From positions 1-64,000 of the forward strand of contig NZ_MBQE01000005.1 in NCBI RefSeq assembly GCF_001696535.1: a DNA stretch of 64,000 nucleotides, given 5' to 3'. The DNA comes from Stappia indica (GTDB lineage: Bacteria; Pseudomonadota; Alphaproteobacteria; Rhizobiales; Stappiaceae). Below, piece by piece: positions 36,831 through 45,240 of the stretch. The first letter of the stretch is position 1; each line of letters opens with the position of its first letter. The position numbers were made by a program, and so were the translations under genes. Under the pieces are notes generated by a model. The model made no database searches, was not told the DNA's origin, and was given only the letters and a program-made list of their open reading frames with translations.

Positions 36831-37805
36831 TCACCTTGCGGCGAAGGCGGCGGCGAGCGCCTCGGCGCGCACGTCCCTCGGCGTCCTGCCGAAAGTACGG
36901 CGGAAGCTGGCATTGAACCAGGACAGGTCGCTGAAGCCGCAGGACAGCGCGATCTCGCTGATGCCGAGCATGCTCTGGGCCGGATCGCACAGGCGCCGAT
37001 GGGCCAGCAGCAGCCGGCGCCGGGCGACATAGTCGCGAAAGCTCGTTCCCTCGCCGGCAAACAGCGAGCGGATGTAGCGCGGCGAGATGGAATGGCGCGC
37101 GGCGATCCAGCCGCTGTCGAGCTGCGGCGAGACGAGGTTCTGCTCGATGTCGGCCTTGATCGCCTTGAGCCGGGCGGCGCGCACGCCGCGCCCCCTGGCG
37201 ATCTCCTCCGCCTCGCGCGAGGCGCCCATCGCCATGATCGTCAGGTCGTGGATGTGGCTGGAGCAGGTGGCGATCTCTTCGGCCGGCAGGAGCGCCAGTT
37301 CCTCGTGCAGCGAGCGGGCGTAGCGCAGCAGCAGCCGCCATTGCGGCGTCACGGGTCGCACCTCGCGCAGGGCGCCGTTGAGGCTGGTGCCGGCGGAGGC
37401 GAGAAAGGCGCGCGGGATCGACAGGTAGAAGGCGTCGTTGCGCTCGCCGTGGAACTCGGCCGAGCCGGGCATCTCGTTGGGGTCGAGATAGACGGAGCCG
37501 GGCGTGCACACGACATTGCTGCCGCCCTGCTGGTACATGGAAAAGCCGCCCGACAACGGCACATGCACCATGATGTTGTCGCCGGTTTCCGCCGCCAGCG
37601 CCTGGGTGCGCACCACGCCGCAGCGCGAATGCATCGTCTTGCCGGTCATCAGGCCGGGCAGCAGGCCGATGGTCGTGTGCGAGTGGAAGGCGGCGTCGTC
37701 GGCAGGGGTGATCTGGAGCCGGCACATGGAGGCAACGGCGTCCTGGAAGGCTGCCACCCTGACATCCGGATCGAAATCGCTGGCGGAGAGGGTGAGGACC
37801 GACAT
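36831..37805 (-). CDS. AraC-family transcriptional regulator
   Basis: A 324-residue protein with an N-terminal AraC-binding-like domain (about 30-210) and a C-terminal AraC helix-turn-helix region (GWIAARHSISPRYIRSLF and GISEIALSCGFSDLSWFNASF, then TPRDVR). It resembles the AraC gene at 12455-13441. It lies between a membrane protein gene and the terminator of the TRAP operon, so its targets are unclear; the downstream membrane protein is one candidate. Confidence 0.9.
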   Translation of the reverse strand: MSVLTLSASDFDPDVRVAAFQDAVASMCRLQITPADDAAFHSHTTIGLLPGLMTGKTMHSRCGVVRTQALAAETGDNIMVHVPLSGGFSMYQQGGSNVVCTPGSVYLDPNEMPGSAEFHGERNDAFYLSIPRAFLASAGTSLNGALREVRPVTPQWRLLLRYARSLHEELALLPAEEIATCSSHIHDLTIMAMGASREAEEIARGRGVRAARLKAIKADIEQNLVSPQLDSGWIAARHSISPRYIRSLFAGEGTSFRDYVARRRLLLAHRRLCDPAQSMLGISEIALSCGFSDLSWFNASFRRTFGRTPRDVRAEALAAAFAAR

Positions 37806-37881
37806 GCACTACCAATAGGTGTGCCTGCCCGCCCTGTCCAGCGTCCGGCTTCCGTAGGGGAGCGCGACGGCGGGGACTGCG

Positions 37882-37918
37882 AAAAAAGGCAGGCGCCCGC
37901 GATCTGCAGGCGCCTGCC
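37882..37918 (-). terminator. rho-independent terminator of the TRAP operon
   Basis: GGCAGGCGCC (37888-37897) and GGCGCCTGCC (37909-37918) form a perfect ten-base stem, followed on the minus strand by six Ts. It lies 47 bases after the dctM stop. Confidence 0.9.
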
Positions 37919-37964
37919 GGTCCGAGGGAGGCGGCGGGAGGCGAGGTGGGAGGCTGCCGCGCCC

Positions 37965-39266
37965 TCAGTTCATCAGGCGGGGCAGCCAGAGCACGATGTC
38001 CGGCCACACGGTGATCAGCGTCAGCAGCCCCATCAGCAGCAGGAAGAACGGAAAGGTCGCCTTCGCCACGGTGAGGATGTTGGCGCCCGTCACGCTCTGC
38101 ATCACGAACAGGTTGAAGCCGACCGGCGGGGTGATCTGCGCCGCCTCGATCAGGATCGTGATGAAGATGCCGAACCAGATCAGGTCGACGCCCGCCGTCT
38201 GCACCATCGGCAGCATCACCGAGGAGGTGAGCACGATGATCGAGATCCCTTCCAGGAAGCAGCCGAGAATGAGGATCAGCAGGCCGAGCACCGCCAGCAG
38301 CGCATAGGGCGACAGGTTCAGCGCATCGACCCAGCTGGCGAGCTGGCGCGGCAGGTCGACGAAGGCGACCGCGATGGACAGGCACGCGGCGCAGGCGATG
38401 ATGAACGAGATCATGCAGGACGTGCGCACGGCCGCCATCACCCCGTCCATGAACGTCGCCCGTGTCAGGGTGCCGCTCAGCGCCGACAGGGCGAGCGCCC
38501 CGATCACGCCGATCACCGCCGCTTCCGTCGGGGTGGCGAAACCGCCGTAGATCGAGCCGATCACCAGCGCGATCAGGCCGACGGCAGGGGCGAGGTTGCG
38601 CAGGCCCGCCAGCTTGGCGCGCCACGTCGGTGCGGTCTCCGGCGCCGGCATCCTGTCGCGGCGCACCAGGCTCCAGATCGCCGTGTAGCCCATGAACAGG
38701 GCGATCAGCAGCAGGCCGGGCACCACGCCGGCGATGAACAGGCGAGCGATCGACTGTTCCGCCGTCACGCCGTAGACGATCATGATGATCGAGGGCGGGA
38801 TCAGCAGGCCGAGCGTGCCCGAGCCCGCGAGCGTGCCGATGGTCATGTTGTCGGGGTAGTCGCGCTTCGACAGTTCCGGCACCGTCATGCGGCCGATGGT
38901 GGCACAGGTGACCGCCGAGGAGCCGGTGATCGCCGCCAGCACGCCACAGCCCAGGATGTTGACGTGCAGCAGGCCGCCGGGCAGGCGCCCGACGAGCGGC
39001 GACAGGCCGCGGAACATGTTTTCCGACAGGTTCGAGCGGAAGAGGATCTCTCCCATCCACACGAATAGCGGCAGCGAGGTCAGCGCCCAGCCCCAGCTGC
39101 TGTCCCACAGGGTCGAGGCGATCAGCGAGCCGGTGGGCGCGGAGGTGAACAGCGCCATCATCGCCATGCCGACGGCCAGCAGCGTGACGGAGACCCACAC
39201 GCCGGAGGCCAGCAGCCCGAAGACGAGGACCACAAGGGTGATGGCGGAGACGAAGATCATGTCCAT
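37965..39266 (-). CDS. dctM: TRAP transporter large permease subunit
   Basis: A 433-residue membrane protein with about 12 helices. It shows the DctM-type stretches LPLFVWMGEIL, GSSAVTCATIGRMTVPEL, GTLGLLIPPSIIMIVYG and ITPPVGFNLFVMQSVTG. With the small subunit it drives sodium-coupled uptake of an organic acid delivered by the binding protein. It is last of three genes (dctP-dctQ-dctM). Confidence 0.95.
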   Translation of the reverse strand: MDMIFVSAITLVVLVFGLLASGVWVSVTLLAVGMAMMALFTSAPTGSLIASTLWDSSWGWALTSLPLFVWMGEILFRSNLSENMFRGLSPLVGRLPGGLLHVNILGCGVLAAITGSSAVTCATIGRMTVPELSKRDYPDNMTIGTLAGSGTLGLLIPPSIIMIVYGVTAEQSIARLFIAGVVPGLLLIALFMGYTAIWSLVRRDRMPAPETAPTWRAKLAGLRNLAPAVGLIALVIGSIYGGFATPTEAAVIGVIGALALSALSGTLTRATFMDGVMAAVRTSCMISFIIACAACLSIAVAFVDLPRQLASWVDALNLSPYALLAVLGLLILILGCFLEGISIIVLTSSVMLPMVQTAGVDLIWFGIFITILIEAAQITPPVGFNLFVMQSVTGANILTVAKATFPFFLLLMGLLTLITVWPDIVLWLPRLMN

Positions 39267-39272
39267 GAGGGT

Positions 39273-39791
39273 CTACTCCGCGTGGCTGTCTTCGGGGTGG
39301 GTGTCGCCGTCGTAGCTCGGCGCCCTGCCGCGCAGCACCTGCACCAGGTCGTCGAGGATCGCGACGGCGAAGAGCACGACGCCGACCGAGACGCCGGCCT
39401 GGGGGATCCAGAACGGCATGGCCAGCAGGCCCGGGCTGACGTCGTTGTAGGCGTAGGACTGGAACGTCAGCTCGATGACGTGCCAGGCGAGAAAGCACAC
39501 GGCGGCGCCGGCGACGAGGCAGTTGAACACCTCGAAGACCCGCTTCGGCCCGGCCGGCAGATGGCCGACGACCAGCGTGATGCGCACATGCGCACCATGC
39601 CGGAACGTATGGGCCAGGCCGAAGAAGGTGGCGGCGGCCAGACACAGTCCGGCCGCCTCGGTGGAATCGACGGTGACCGACATGGTGCGGGCCACCACCT
39701 GCACGACGATCGTCACGCCGATGCCGATCAGGAACAAGGCTGCCAGATAGCCGGCCGCCTCATAGAGGCTGTCGAGGACGCGTCGGATCAT
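39273..39791 (-). CDS. dctQ: TRAP transporter small permease subunit
   Basis: A 172-residue protein with four hydrophobic segments. The motif AATFFGLAHTFRHGAHVRITLV matches the DctQ consensus (A-x-x-x-x-G-x-A-x-x-x-R-x-x-x-H-x-x-V). Six bases separate it from dctM. Confidence 0.93.
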   Translation of the reverse strand: MIRRVLDSLYEAAGYLAALFLIGIGVTIVVQVVARTMSVTVDSTEAAGLCLAAATFFGLAHTFRHGAHVRITLVVGHLPAGPKRVFEVFNCLVAGAAVCFLAWHVIELTFQSYAYNDVSPGLLAMPFWIPQAGVSVGVVLFAVAILDDLVQVLRGRAPSYDGDTHPEDSHAE

Positions 39792-39824
39792 GAGCCGATT
39801 CCTCCCTCCTTGGCTGTGGCCGGA

Positions 39825-40814
39825 TCAGTCGAGCGATGCCTGGTAGGCCTCGTAGACCGCCTTTTCCGCGTCGGAGGCGCGGGTCATCCAGTCGGCGACC
39901 ATCTCCTTGCCGATCTCGTCGATGCGGTCGAGCACGTCCTGCGGCGCCTGGTTGATGGTGATGCCGTGCTCCTTGAGCACGTTCTCGCGCTCCTCGCTGG
40001 CGGCCTTGGCCAGTTCCCAGCCGCGTGCGGTCGCCGCCTCGCCCTCTTCCAGGACGATCGCGCGGATGTCCTCGGGAAGGGCGCGCAGGGCCCGCTCGTT
40101 GACGATCACGGCGTTCTTGTTGTGCATCGTGCCGGTATAGGTGAACACGTCGAGGTAATCCCACACCTGCACGTCGGTGCCCGACTGCGCGCTGGTCCAC
40201 AGCGCCTCGATCATGCCGGTGGCGAAGGCCTGCGGCACTTCGGCGAAGGGCAGGATGATGGCCTGGGTGCCGAGCTTCTCGCCCATCACCTGGGTCTGCT
40301 GCGAGTAGATGCGCAGCTTCACGCCCTTCAGGTCGTCGAGCGAGTTGATCGGCTCGGCGGTGAAGAAGCCCTGGCCCGGCCAGGCCACATAGGTGATGAC
40401 GCGCATGCCGTTGCGGCCGAACCACTCGTCGTAGAACGGCTTCTGGGCCTCCATCAGCTTCCACGACTTGTCGAAGGTCGGCACGACGCCGGGAATGTTG
40501 TCGAGATTGAACATCTCCTGCTCGTTGCCGTAGACGCCCATGCGGATCTCGCCGATCTGCACCTGGCCCGACTGCACCGCGCGCTTGATGTTGTCGAGCT
40601 TGATCAGGCTGTCATGGGAGCGCAGGTCGATCTTCAGCTCGCCCTTGGTCCTCTTCTCCACCGCCGCGATGAACTGGCGGATGTTCTTGGTGAAAAAGCT
40701 GGTTTCCGGATAGCCCGAGGCCATCGTCCACTGGGTTGCCGCAAGGGCGGGGCCGGCGAGGGCGAGCGTGGCCGAAGCCAGGGCGGCCGCGCGAAGCAGG
40801 GACTTCAGGGACAT
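39825..40814 (-). CDS. dctP: TRAP transporter substrate-binding protein
   Basis: A 329-residue periplasmic receptor with a Sec signal ending AGPALA-AT. The carboxylate-binding region includes LKGVKLRIYSQQTQVMG with the conserved Arg that anchors the ligand carboxylate. The ligand is therefore an organic acid, plausibly an aldarate, lactam acid or keto acid that feeds the neighbouring enzymes. The start at MSLKSLL gives a normal signal peptide. It leads the TRAP operon and has the operator candidate 40910-40923 upstream. Confidence 0.93.
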   Translation of the reverse strand: MSLKSLLRAAALASATLALAGPALAATQWTMASGYPETSFFTKNIRQFIAAVEKRTKGELKIDLRSHDSLIKLDNIKRAVQSGQVQIGEIRMGVYGNEQEMFNLDNIPGVVPTFDKSWKLMEAQKPFYDEWFGRNGMRVITYVAWPGQGFFTAEPINSLDDLKGVKLRIYSQQTQVMGEKLGTQAIILPFAEVPQAFATGMIEALWTSAQSGTDVQVWDYLDVFTYTGTMHNKNAVIVNERALRALPEDIRAIVLEEGEAATARGWELAKAASEERENVLKEHGITINQAPQDVLDRIDEIGKEMVADWMTRASDAEKAVYEAYQASLD

Positions 40815-41118
40815 TCTTGTTCTCCGTCTGTTGGGGTGATGGGCGCCTGCGGGCACTGCCCGGCGCGTGGGCAATTGGCTTGCCTCTCGCTTTAGGTATG
40901 CAGACTGTCATATGTTGTCATATGTGTCAAAACCGTAAAACGCGGTTTCGGCGATTCCCGCGATTTTGTCGATGGTCGGGCGATGGAGCGCAGACGCGCA
41001 GCCGGCATCGGCCGGCCGCAGGCGGTCGGAGGCATCAGGCGCAGGAAAGGGCAGGCGAAACGGTCGTTCCGAGGACGGGCGCGCGCTGGCGGGCGATGCT
41101 GCCGCGCGCCGGTCCGCG
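40815..41118. other. intergenic region between dctP and the GntR gene
   Basis: The 304 bases hold the dctP promoter and operator in the first 120 bases. TGTCAA at 40925-40930 reads TTGACA on the minus strand. From about 40940 to 41118 I see no gene or fold that I can support; it is probably the 3' region of the GntR transcript. Confidence 0.5.
40910..40923 (-). promoter_or_regulatory. operator candidate, site 1 (dctP promoter)
   Basis: ATATGTTGTCATAT has the same core as the sites before hyuA and kdgD. It lies within a tandem repeat of TGTCATATGT (10-base period, 40906-40925) just downstream of a TTGACA-type -35 on the minus strand. It is probably bound by the FadR-type GntR protein encoded next to it. 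Confidence 0.65.
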
Positions 41119-41811
41119 TCAGACGGCGGACTGGCGGTAGCGCATCAGGCTGCCCGACAGGTGGCGGCGCATGGCATCGCGCGCGGCGGCCGGGTCCTGC
41201 GCCTCGATGGCATCGAGAATGGCGCGGTGCTCGTCCTGCAGCTTGTCGTTATAGGCGCCGGTGCGGGCCGTGCCGGCGATGGCATTGACCCGCAGGCGCG
41301 GGATGATCTGCGGCCCGAGAAAGGTCAGGAACTTCTCGAAATACGGATTGTTGGTGGCCCGGGCGATGGCGAGGTGGAATTCGAAGTCCATCGGCCCGCT
41401 CTGCCCGGCGCCTTCCGCCGACAGCCGCGCCAGCGCATCGCGGATTTCGGCCAGCTGCTCGTCGCTGCGCCGCTCCGCCGCCATGGCGGCGGCCTCCAGC
41501 TCGACGCTGAGGCGCAGTTCCAGGATCTGCAGGATCTCCTGCACCGCCGCATCGGGCAGCGGCGAGATCTCGAAGGGCTGCAGGCGCGGGGCGTCGTCGA
41601 CGAAGACGCCGATGCCCTGGCGCGACTTGAGCACCCCGTCGGCGCGCAGCGAGGCGACCGCCTCGCGCACCACCGTGCGGCTGACGCCGAACTCGGCACA
41701 CAGGTCGCTTTCGGAGGGGATGCGCTCGCCGGGAAGATAAACCTTGTCGTCGATCTTCTGCAGGATCTGCTTCTTCAGCTGCGATGAAAGGCTTTCCCGT
41801 CTCCCGAGCAT
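41119..41811 (-). CDS. FadR-subfamily GntR transcriptional regulator
   Basis: A 230-residue regulator. The winged helix is at about 8-75 (LPGERIPSESDLCAEFGVSRTVVREAVASLRADGVL), and an FCD effector domain follows with the metal-binding pattern D...H...H (DFEFHLAIARATNNPYFEKF, then DEHRAIL). It is located between the TRAP operon and the hyuA-ridA operon that it most likely represses. The ATG preceded by GGAAGAAGA was taken; the frame extends 54 bases further upstream. A half-matching copy of the shared operator lies at 41842-41855. Confidence 0.92.
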   Translation of the reverse strand: MLGRRESLSSQLKKQILQKIDDKVYLPGERIPSESDLCAEFGVSRTVVREAVASLRADGVLKSRQGIGVFVDDAPRLQPFEISPLPDAAVQEILQILELRLSVELEAAAMAAERRSDEQLAEIRDALARLSAEGAGQSGPMDFEFHLAIARATNNPYFEKFLTFLGPQIIPRLRVNAIAGTARTGAYNDKLQDEHRAILDAIEAQDPAAARDAMRRHLSGSLMRYRQSAV

Positions 41812-41841
41812 TCTTCTTCCTTTTTGCGTCCCGCTATGCCT

Positions 41842-41855
41842 GTTGGGCATCATAT
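41842..41855 (-). promoter_or_regulatory. possible weak operator before the GntR gene
   Basis: On the minus strand ATATGATGCCCAAC matches GTATGWTGTCWTAC at about ten of fourteen positions, with the left half conserved. It lies 31 bases before the regulator start, as expected for autoregulation. Low confidence. Confidence 0.35.
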
Positions 41856-41907
41856 AACAGACCACATGACCGTGCCAGCAATAGCAACCTGCTTTGGCGG
41901 TTTCCCC

Positions 41908-42369
41908 TCAGTCATCCACCAGCAGGATGGCCTCCACCTCGACGCTCATGTCGTGCGGCAGCGAGGCGACGCCGACGGCGCTGCGCGCATGGCGTCCGGC
42001 CTCGCCCAGCACCTGCAGGAAGAGGTCGGAGCAGCCGTCGATCACCTTGGGGTGGTCGCGGTAGCCGGGAACGGCGTTGACCATCCCCAGCAGCTTGACC
42101 ACGGCGCGGATGCGGCCGAGATCGCCGAGCTCCGCCTGTGCGGCGGCCAGCAGCTGCAGCCCGGCCGAGCGGGCATGGTCGTGCGCCTCGGCCGTCGTCA
42201 CACCCTCGCCGACACGGCCCGAGGCGACCTGTCCGTCGGCCCCGGCCCCGCCCCGTCCCGACAGGAACAGGAGCGGGCCTGCCCGCCGGGCCGGAATGTA
42301 GGAGCCGGCAGCCGTGCGCACCGGCGGCAGCTCCAGCCCGAGATCGCGCAGCCGCTCCAGCGGGCTCAT
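41908..42369 (-). CDS. RidA/YjgF-family protein
   Basis: A 153-residue RidA-like protein; the C-terminal GRHARSAVGVASLPHDMSVEVEAIL is the family core with its Arg and the conserved V-E. RidA proteins hydrolyse reactive enamines and imines to keto acids. It belongs to the larger-subunit group that starts with an L..LGLELPP segment. Its ATG overlaps the aminotransferase stop by four bases. In this operon it would help turn an amine or enamine intermediate into a keto acid. Confidence 0.92.
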   Translation of the reverse strand: MSPLERLRDLGLELPPVRTAAGSYIPARRAGPLLFLSGRGGAGADGQVASGRVGEGVTTAEAHDHARSAGLQLLAAAQAELGDLGRIRAVVKLLGMVNAVPGYRDHPKVIDGCSDLFLQVLGEAGRHARSAVGVASLPHDMSVEVEAILLVDD

Positions 42370-43592
42370 GCCGCATCTCCGAGCGCTGCGACCGCCTCGC
42401 GGATGCGCGTGCAGGCGGCTTCTAGCAGCGGGCGCGCGGCGGCGAAGGACAGGCGCACATAGGGCGACAGGCCGAAGGCGGCGCCCGGAACGGTGGCAAC
42501 GCCGGCCGCTTCCAGCAGGTATTCGCAGACATCCGCGTCGCTGGTCAGCACCGTGCCGTCCGGCCGGCGCCGGCCGATCAGGCCCTTGCACTCGAGGAAG
42601 GCGTAGAAGGCGCCTTCCGGCTTGCGCAGGCGCAGGCCGGGAATGCCGGACAGCCCCTCGATCACCAGGTCGCGCCGGGCGGTGTATTCGCGGCCCGCCT
42701 CGGCCACGAAGTCCTGCGGCCCGTTCAGCGCGGCGATCGCCGCCGCCTGGGCGACCGAGCAGGGGTTGGACGTGCTCTGCGACTGGATCTTGGCCATCAC
42801 CTTGATCAGGCCGGCGGGCCCTGCCGCATAGCCGATCCGCCAGCCGGTCATCGCATAGGCCTTGGAGACGCCGTTGACCGTCACCGTGCGGTCGCGCAAC
42901 TGCGGGCAGGCGGCGAGGAAAGGCGTCGCCTGCGCCCCGTCATGCAGGATGTGTTCGTAGATCTCGTCCGACAGGACCAGCACCCGCGGGTGCCGCTCGA
43001 GCATCGCGCCGAGGGCTTCAAGCTCGGCGCGGGAGAAGGCGGCGCCCGAGGGATTGCCCGGCGAGTTGAGGAACAGCCAGCGCGTCTTCGGAGTGATCGC
43101 CGCTTCCAGCTGCTCCGGGGTCGGCTTGAAATCCGCCTCGATCGGGCATTCGACCACCTTCGGCACGCCGCCCAGCAGCAGCGCCATGTCGGTATAGGAG
43201 ACCCAGTAGGGCGCCGGAACCAGCACCTCGTCGCCCGGCTCCAGCGTCGCCATCAGGGCATTGAAGATGACCTGCTTGGCGCCGTTGCCGGCCGAGACCT
43301 CCTGGCGGGAGAACTTCAGCCCGTTCTCGCGCGCGAACTTGGCGACGATGGCGTCTTTCAGCTCCGTTGTGCCATCGGCGGCGGTGTAGTGGGTCTCGCC
43401 CCGCCGCATCGCCGCCTCGGCCGCGTCCAGGATATGGGCGGGCGTGTCGAAGTCCGGCTCGCCGACGCTGAGGTCGACGACATCGGCCCCGCCGGCGCGC
43501 AATTCGCGCGCCCGCACCGAGATGGCCATGGCCGGCGACAGCTTGATGAGGCTGGCGCGTTCGGCCTCGTAGGTCATGGCGACCCCGCTCAT
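42366..43592 (-). CDS. class I/II PLP-dependent aminotransferase
   Basis: A 408-residue aspartate aminotransferase-type enzyme. The PLP Lys is Lys244 (VNGVSKAYAMTGWRIGY), with SPGNPSG (Asn binding), SDEIYEHI (Asp209, Tyr212) and the substrate carboxylate Arg near VRLSFA. It shares ATGA overlaps with both hyuB upstream and ridA downstream, which also supports the 43592 start. Its amino donor or acceptor is unknown; in context it may move the amino group of an opened lactam or hydantoin product. Confidence 0.93.
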   Translation of the reverse strand: MSGVAMTYEAERASLIKLSPAMAISVRARELRAGGADVVDLSVGEPDFDTPAHILDAAEAAMRRGETHYTAADGTTELKDAIVAKFARENGLKFSRQEVSAGNGAKQVIFNALMATLEPGDEVLVPAPYWVSYTDMALLLGGVPKVVECPIEADFKPTPEQLEAAITPKTRWLFLNSPGNPSGAAFSRAELEALGAMLERHPRVLVLSDEIYEHILHDGAQATPFLAACPQLRDRTVTVNGVSKAYAMTGWRIGYAAGPAGLIKVMAKIQSQSTSNPCSVAQAAAIAALNGPQDFVAEAGREYTARRDLVIEGLSGIPGLRLRKPEGAFYAFLECKGLIGRRRPDGTVLTSDADVCEYLLEAAGVATVPGAAFGLSPYVRLSFAAARPLLEAACTRIREAVAALGDAA

Positions 43593-45226
43593 TTGCTCGC
43601 CACATATTCGAACGCCTCGTCGCGGGCCGACGCATCCGGGTCCCGCTTGTCCGGGGCACCGAAGCCGCCGCCGCCGGGAAGCGAGAGGATCAGCCGCCGG
43701 TCGGCCGGCACGTGCTGGCGTCCCTTGGAGGCAAGGCGCGTTCCGTCGTCCAGCGTCACCGAGCCCGGCTCGCCGTCATGGCCGCCGTCGCGTCCGCGCG
43801 CGGGATGGTCGATGCGGTCGAACATGGCGTTGAAGTGGAACTCGTGGCCGGCCGCCGCGCCGATCTCGACCACTTGGCCGAGGCCGCCGCGATACTGGCC
43901 GGCGCCGCCCGACCCGTCGCGCAGCTCCTTGCGCCAGAAGATCACCGGGCCGACATGCTCGGTCGCCTCGATCGACATGGAGTGCACGCCGCTGGGGAAG
44001 GCGGTGGCGCTGAGGCCGTCGAGGCTGGCCCGCGCACCCGCGCCGCCGCTGTTGAACAGCAGCACCTCGGCCCGCCGGCCGCCGTCGGCGGGCGCCTCGG
44101 CGCCCTGCAGCGGACGCGCGCTGACATGCAGGTTCCACAGCGCGCCGGAGCCTTCCGCCGGCACGCGGCCCGGCAGCATCTTGTGCACCGCGCCGAGCAC
44201 CGCGTCGGGAATGAAATGACCGAGCACGTGGCGCACCGCCACCGGGGCGGGATGCTGCGCGTTGAGGATGCAGCCCTTCGGCGCGGCGAAGTGGAACGGG
44301 GCGAGCGAGCCGTGATTGTTGGGAATGTCCGGGGCCAGCGCGCATTTCAGCCCGTAGCAGGCATAGGCCTTGGAGTAGATCATCGGCACGTTGATGCCGA
44401 GGGGGCTCGGACCGGAGGTGCCGTCGAAATCGGCAAGGATGTGGTCGTCATGCACGTCGATGCGCACGGCCAGATCGACCGGGCTGCCGTAGCCGTCGAC
44501 GCGCATCACGTTGTCGTAGGAGCCCTTTGGCAGAGCCGCGATCCGCTCCAGCGTCGCATTGTAGCTGCGGTCGAAGACGAAGTCGGCGAGCTCTTCCAGG
44601 TCGGCGAGGCCGAACTCGCCCATCATGTCCATCAGCCGCCGGTGGCCGGTCTCGTTGCAGGCCGCCAGCGAGAAGATGTCGCCGACCACCTGGTCCGCCT
44701 CGCGCACGTTGTGGCGCAGGATGTTGACGAGGTCGCGGTTGACGGTGCCGCGTTCGACGAACTTCATGATCGGGATGAAGATGCCTTCCTCGTAGACCTC
44801 GTTGGCATCCGGGCCGAAGCCGCGCCCGCCCACGTCAACCACATGCGCGGTGCAGGCGAAGAAGCCGACCAGTGCGCCGCCCCGGAAGGACGGGGTCACC
44901 ATAGTGATGTCGAGGAGGTGGCCGGTGCCCTTCCACGGATCGTTGGTGATGTAGACATCGCCTTCGAAGATGTTGTCCCGGCCGATGTCGTTGATGAAAT
45001 GCCCGACGGCCTCGGCCATCGCGTTGACGTGGCCCGGCGTGCCGGTGACCGCCTGGGCGATCATCTTGCCGCCGCGGTTGAAGACGCCGGCGGACAGGTC
45101 GCCGGACTCGCGCACGCTGGTGCTGAAGGCGGTGCGGATGAGCGTGACGGCCTGTTCCTCGACCACCGAGATGAGGCGGTTCCACATGACCTGCATGCGG
45201 ACGTCGGAGAGCGAATTTCCGGTCAT
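43589..45226 (-). CDS. hyuB: hydantoinase/oxoprolinase-family protein, B subunit
   Basis: A 545-residue HyuB-type subunit. MQVMWNRLISVVEEQAVTLIRTAFS, VFNRGGKMIAQAVTGTPGHV, NDPWKGTGHLLDITMVTPSF and the Gly-rich GGAGQYRGGLGQVVEI are family signatures. With HyuA it forms ATP-dependent N-methylhydantoinase, 5-oxoprolinase or acetone/acetophenone carboxylase-type complexes. The second gene of a four-gene operon, it lies 14 bases after hyuA. Confidence 0.92.
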   Translation of the reverse strand: MTGNSLSDVRMQVMWNRLISVVEEQAVTLIRTAFSTSVRESGDLSAGVFNRGGKMIAQAVTGTPGHVNAMAEAVGHFINDIGRDNIFEGDVYITNDPWKGTGHLLDITMVTPSFRGGALVGFFACTAHVVDVGGRGFGPDANEVYEEGIFIPIMKFVERGTVNRDLVNILRHNVREADQVVGDIFSLAACNETGHRRLMDMMGEFGLADLEELADFVFDRSYNATLERIAALPKGSYDNVMRVDGYGSPVDLAVRIDVHDDHILADFDGTSGPSPLGINVPMIYSKAYACYGLKCALAPDIPNNHGSLAPFHFAAPKGCILNAQHPAPVAVRHVLGHFIPDAVLGAVHKMLPGRVPAEGSGALWNLHVSARPLQGAEAPADGGRRAEVLLFNSGGAGARASLDGLSATAFPSGVHSMSIEATEHVGPVIFWRKELRDGSGGAGQYRGGLGQVVEIGAAAGHEFHFNAMFDRIDHPARGRDGGHDGEPGSVTLDDGTRLASKGRQHVPADRRLILSLPGGGGFGAPDKRDPDASARDEAFEYVASK

Positions 45227-45240
45227 GGCTTGTGTTTCCT

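Noticed and set aside
35626-39645. Open frame of more than 1300 codons on the minus strand
   Set aside because: It runs out of frame across four well-supported genes (membrane protein, AraC, TRAP subunits); the composition is that of a shadow frame.
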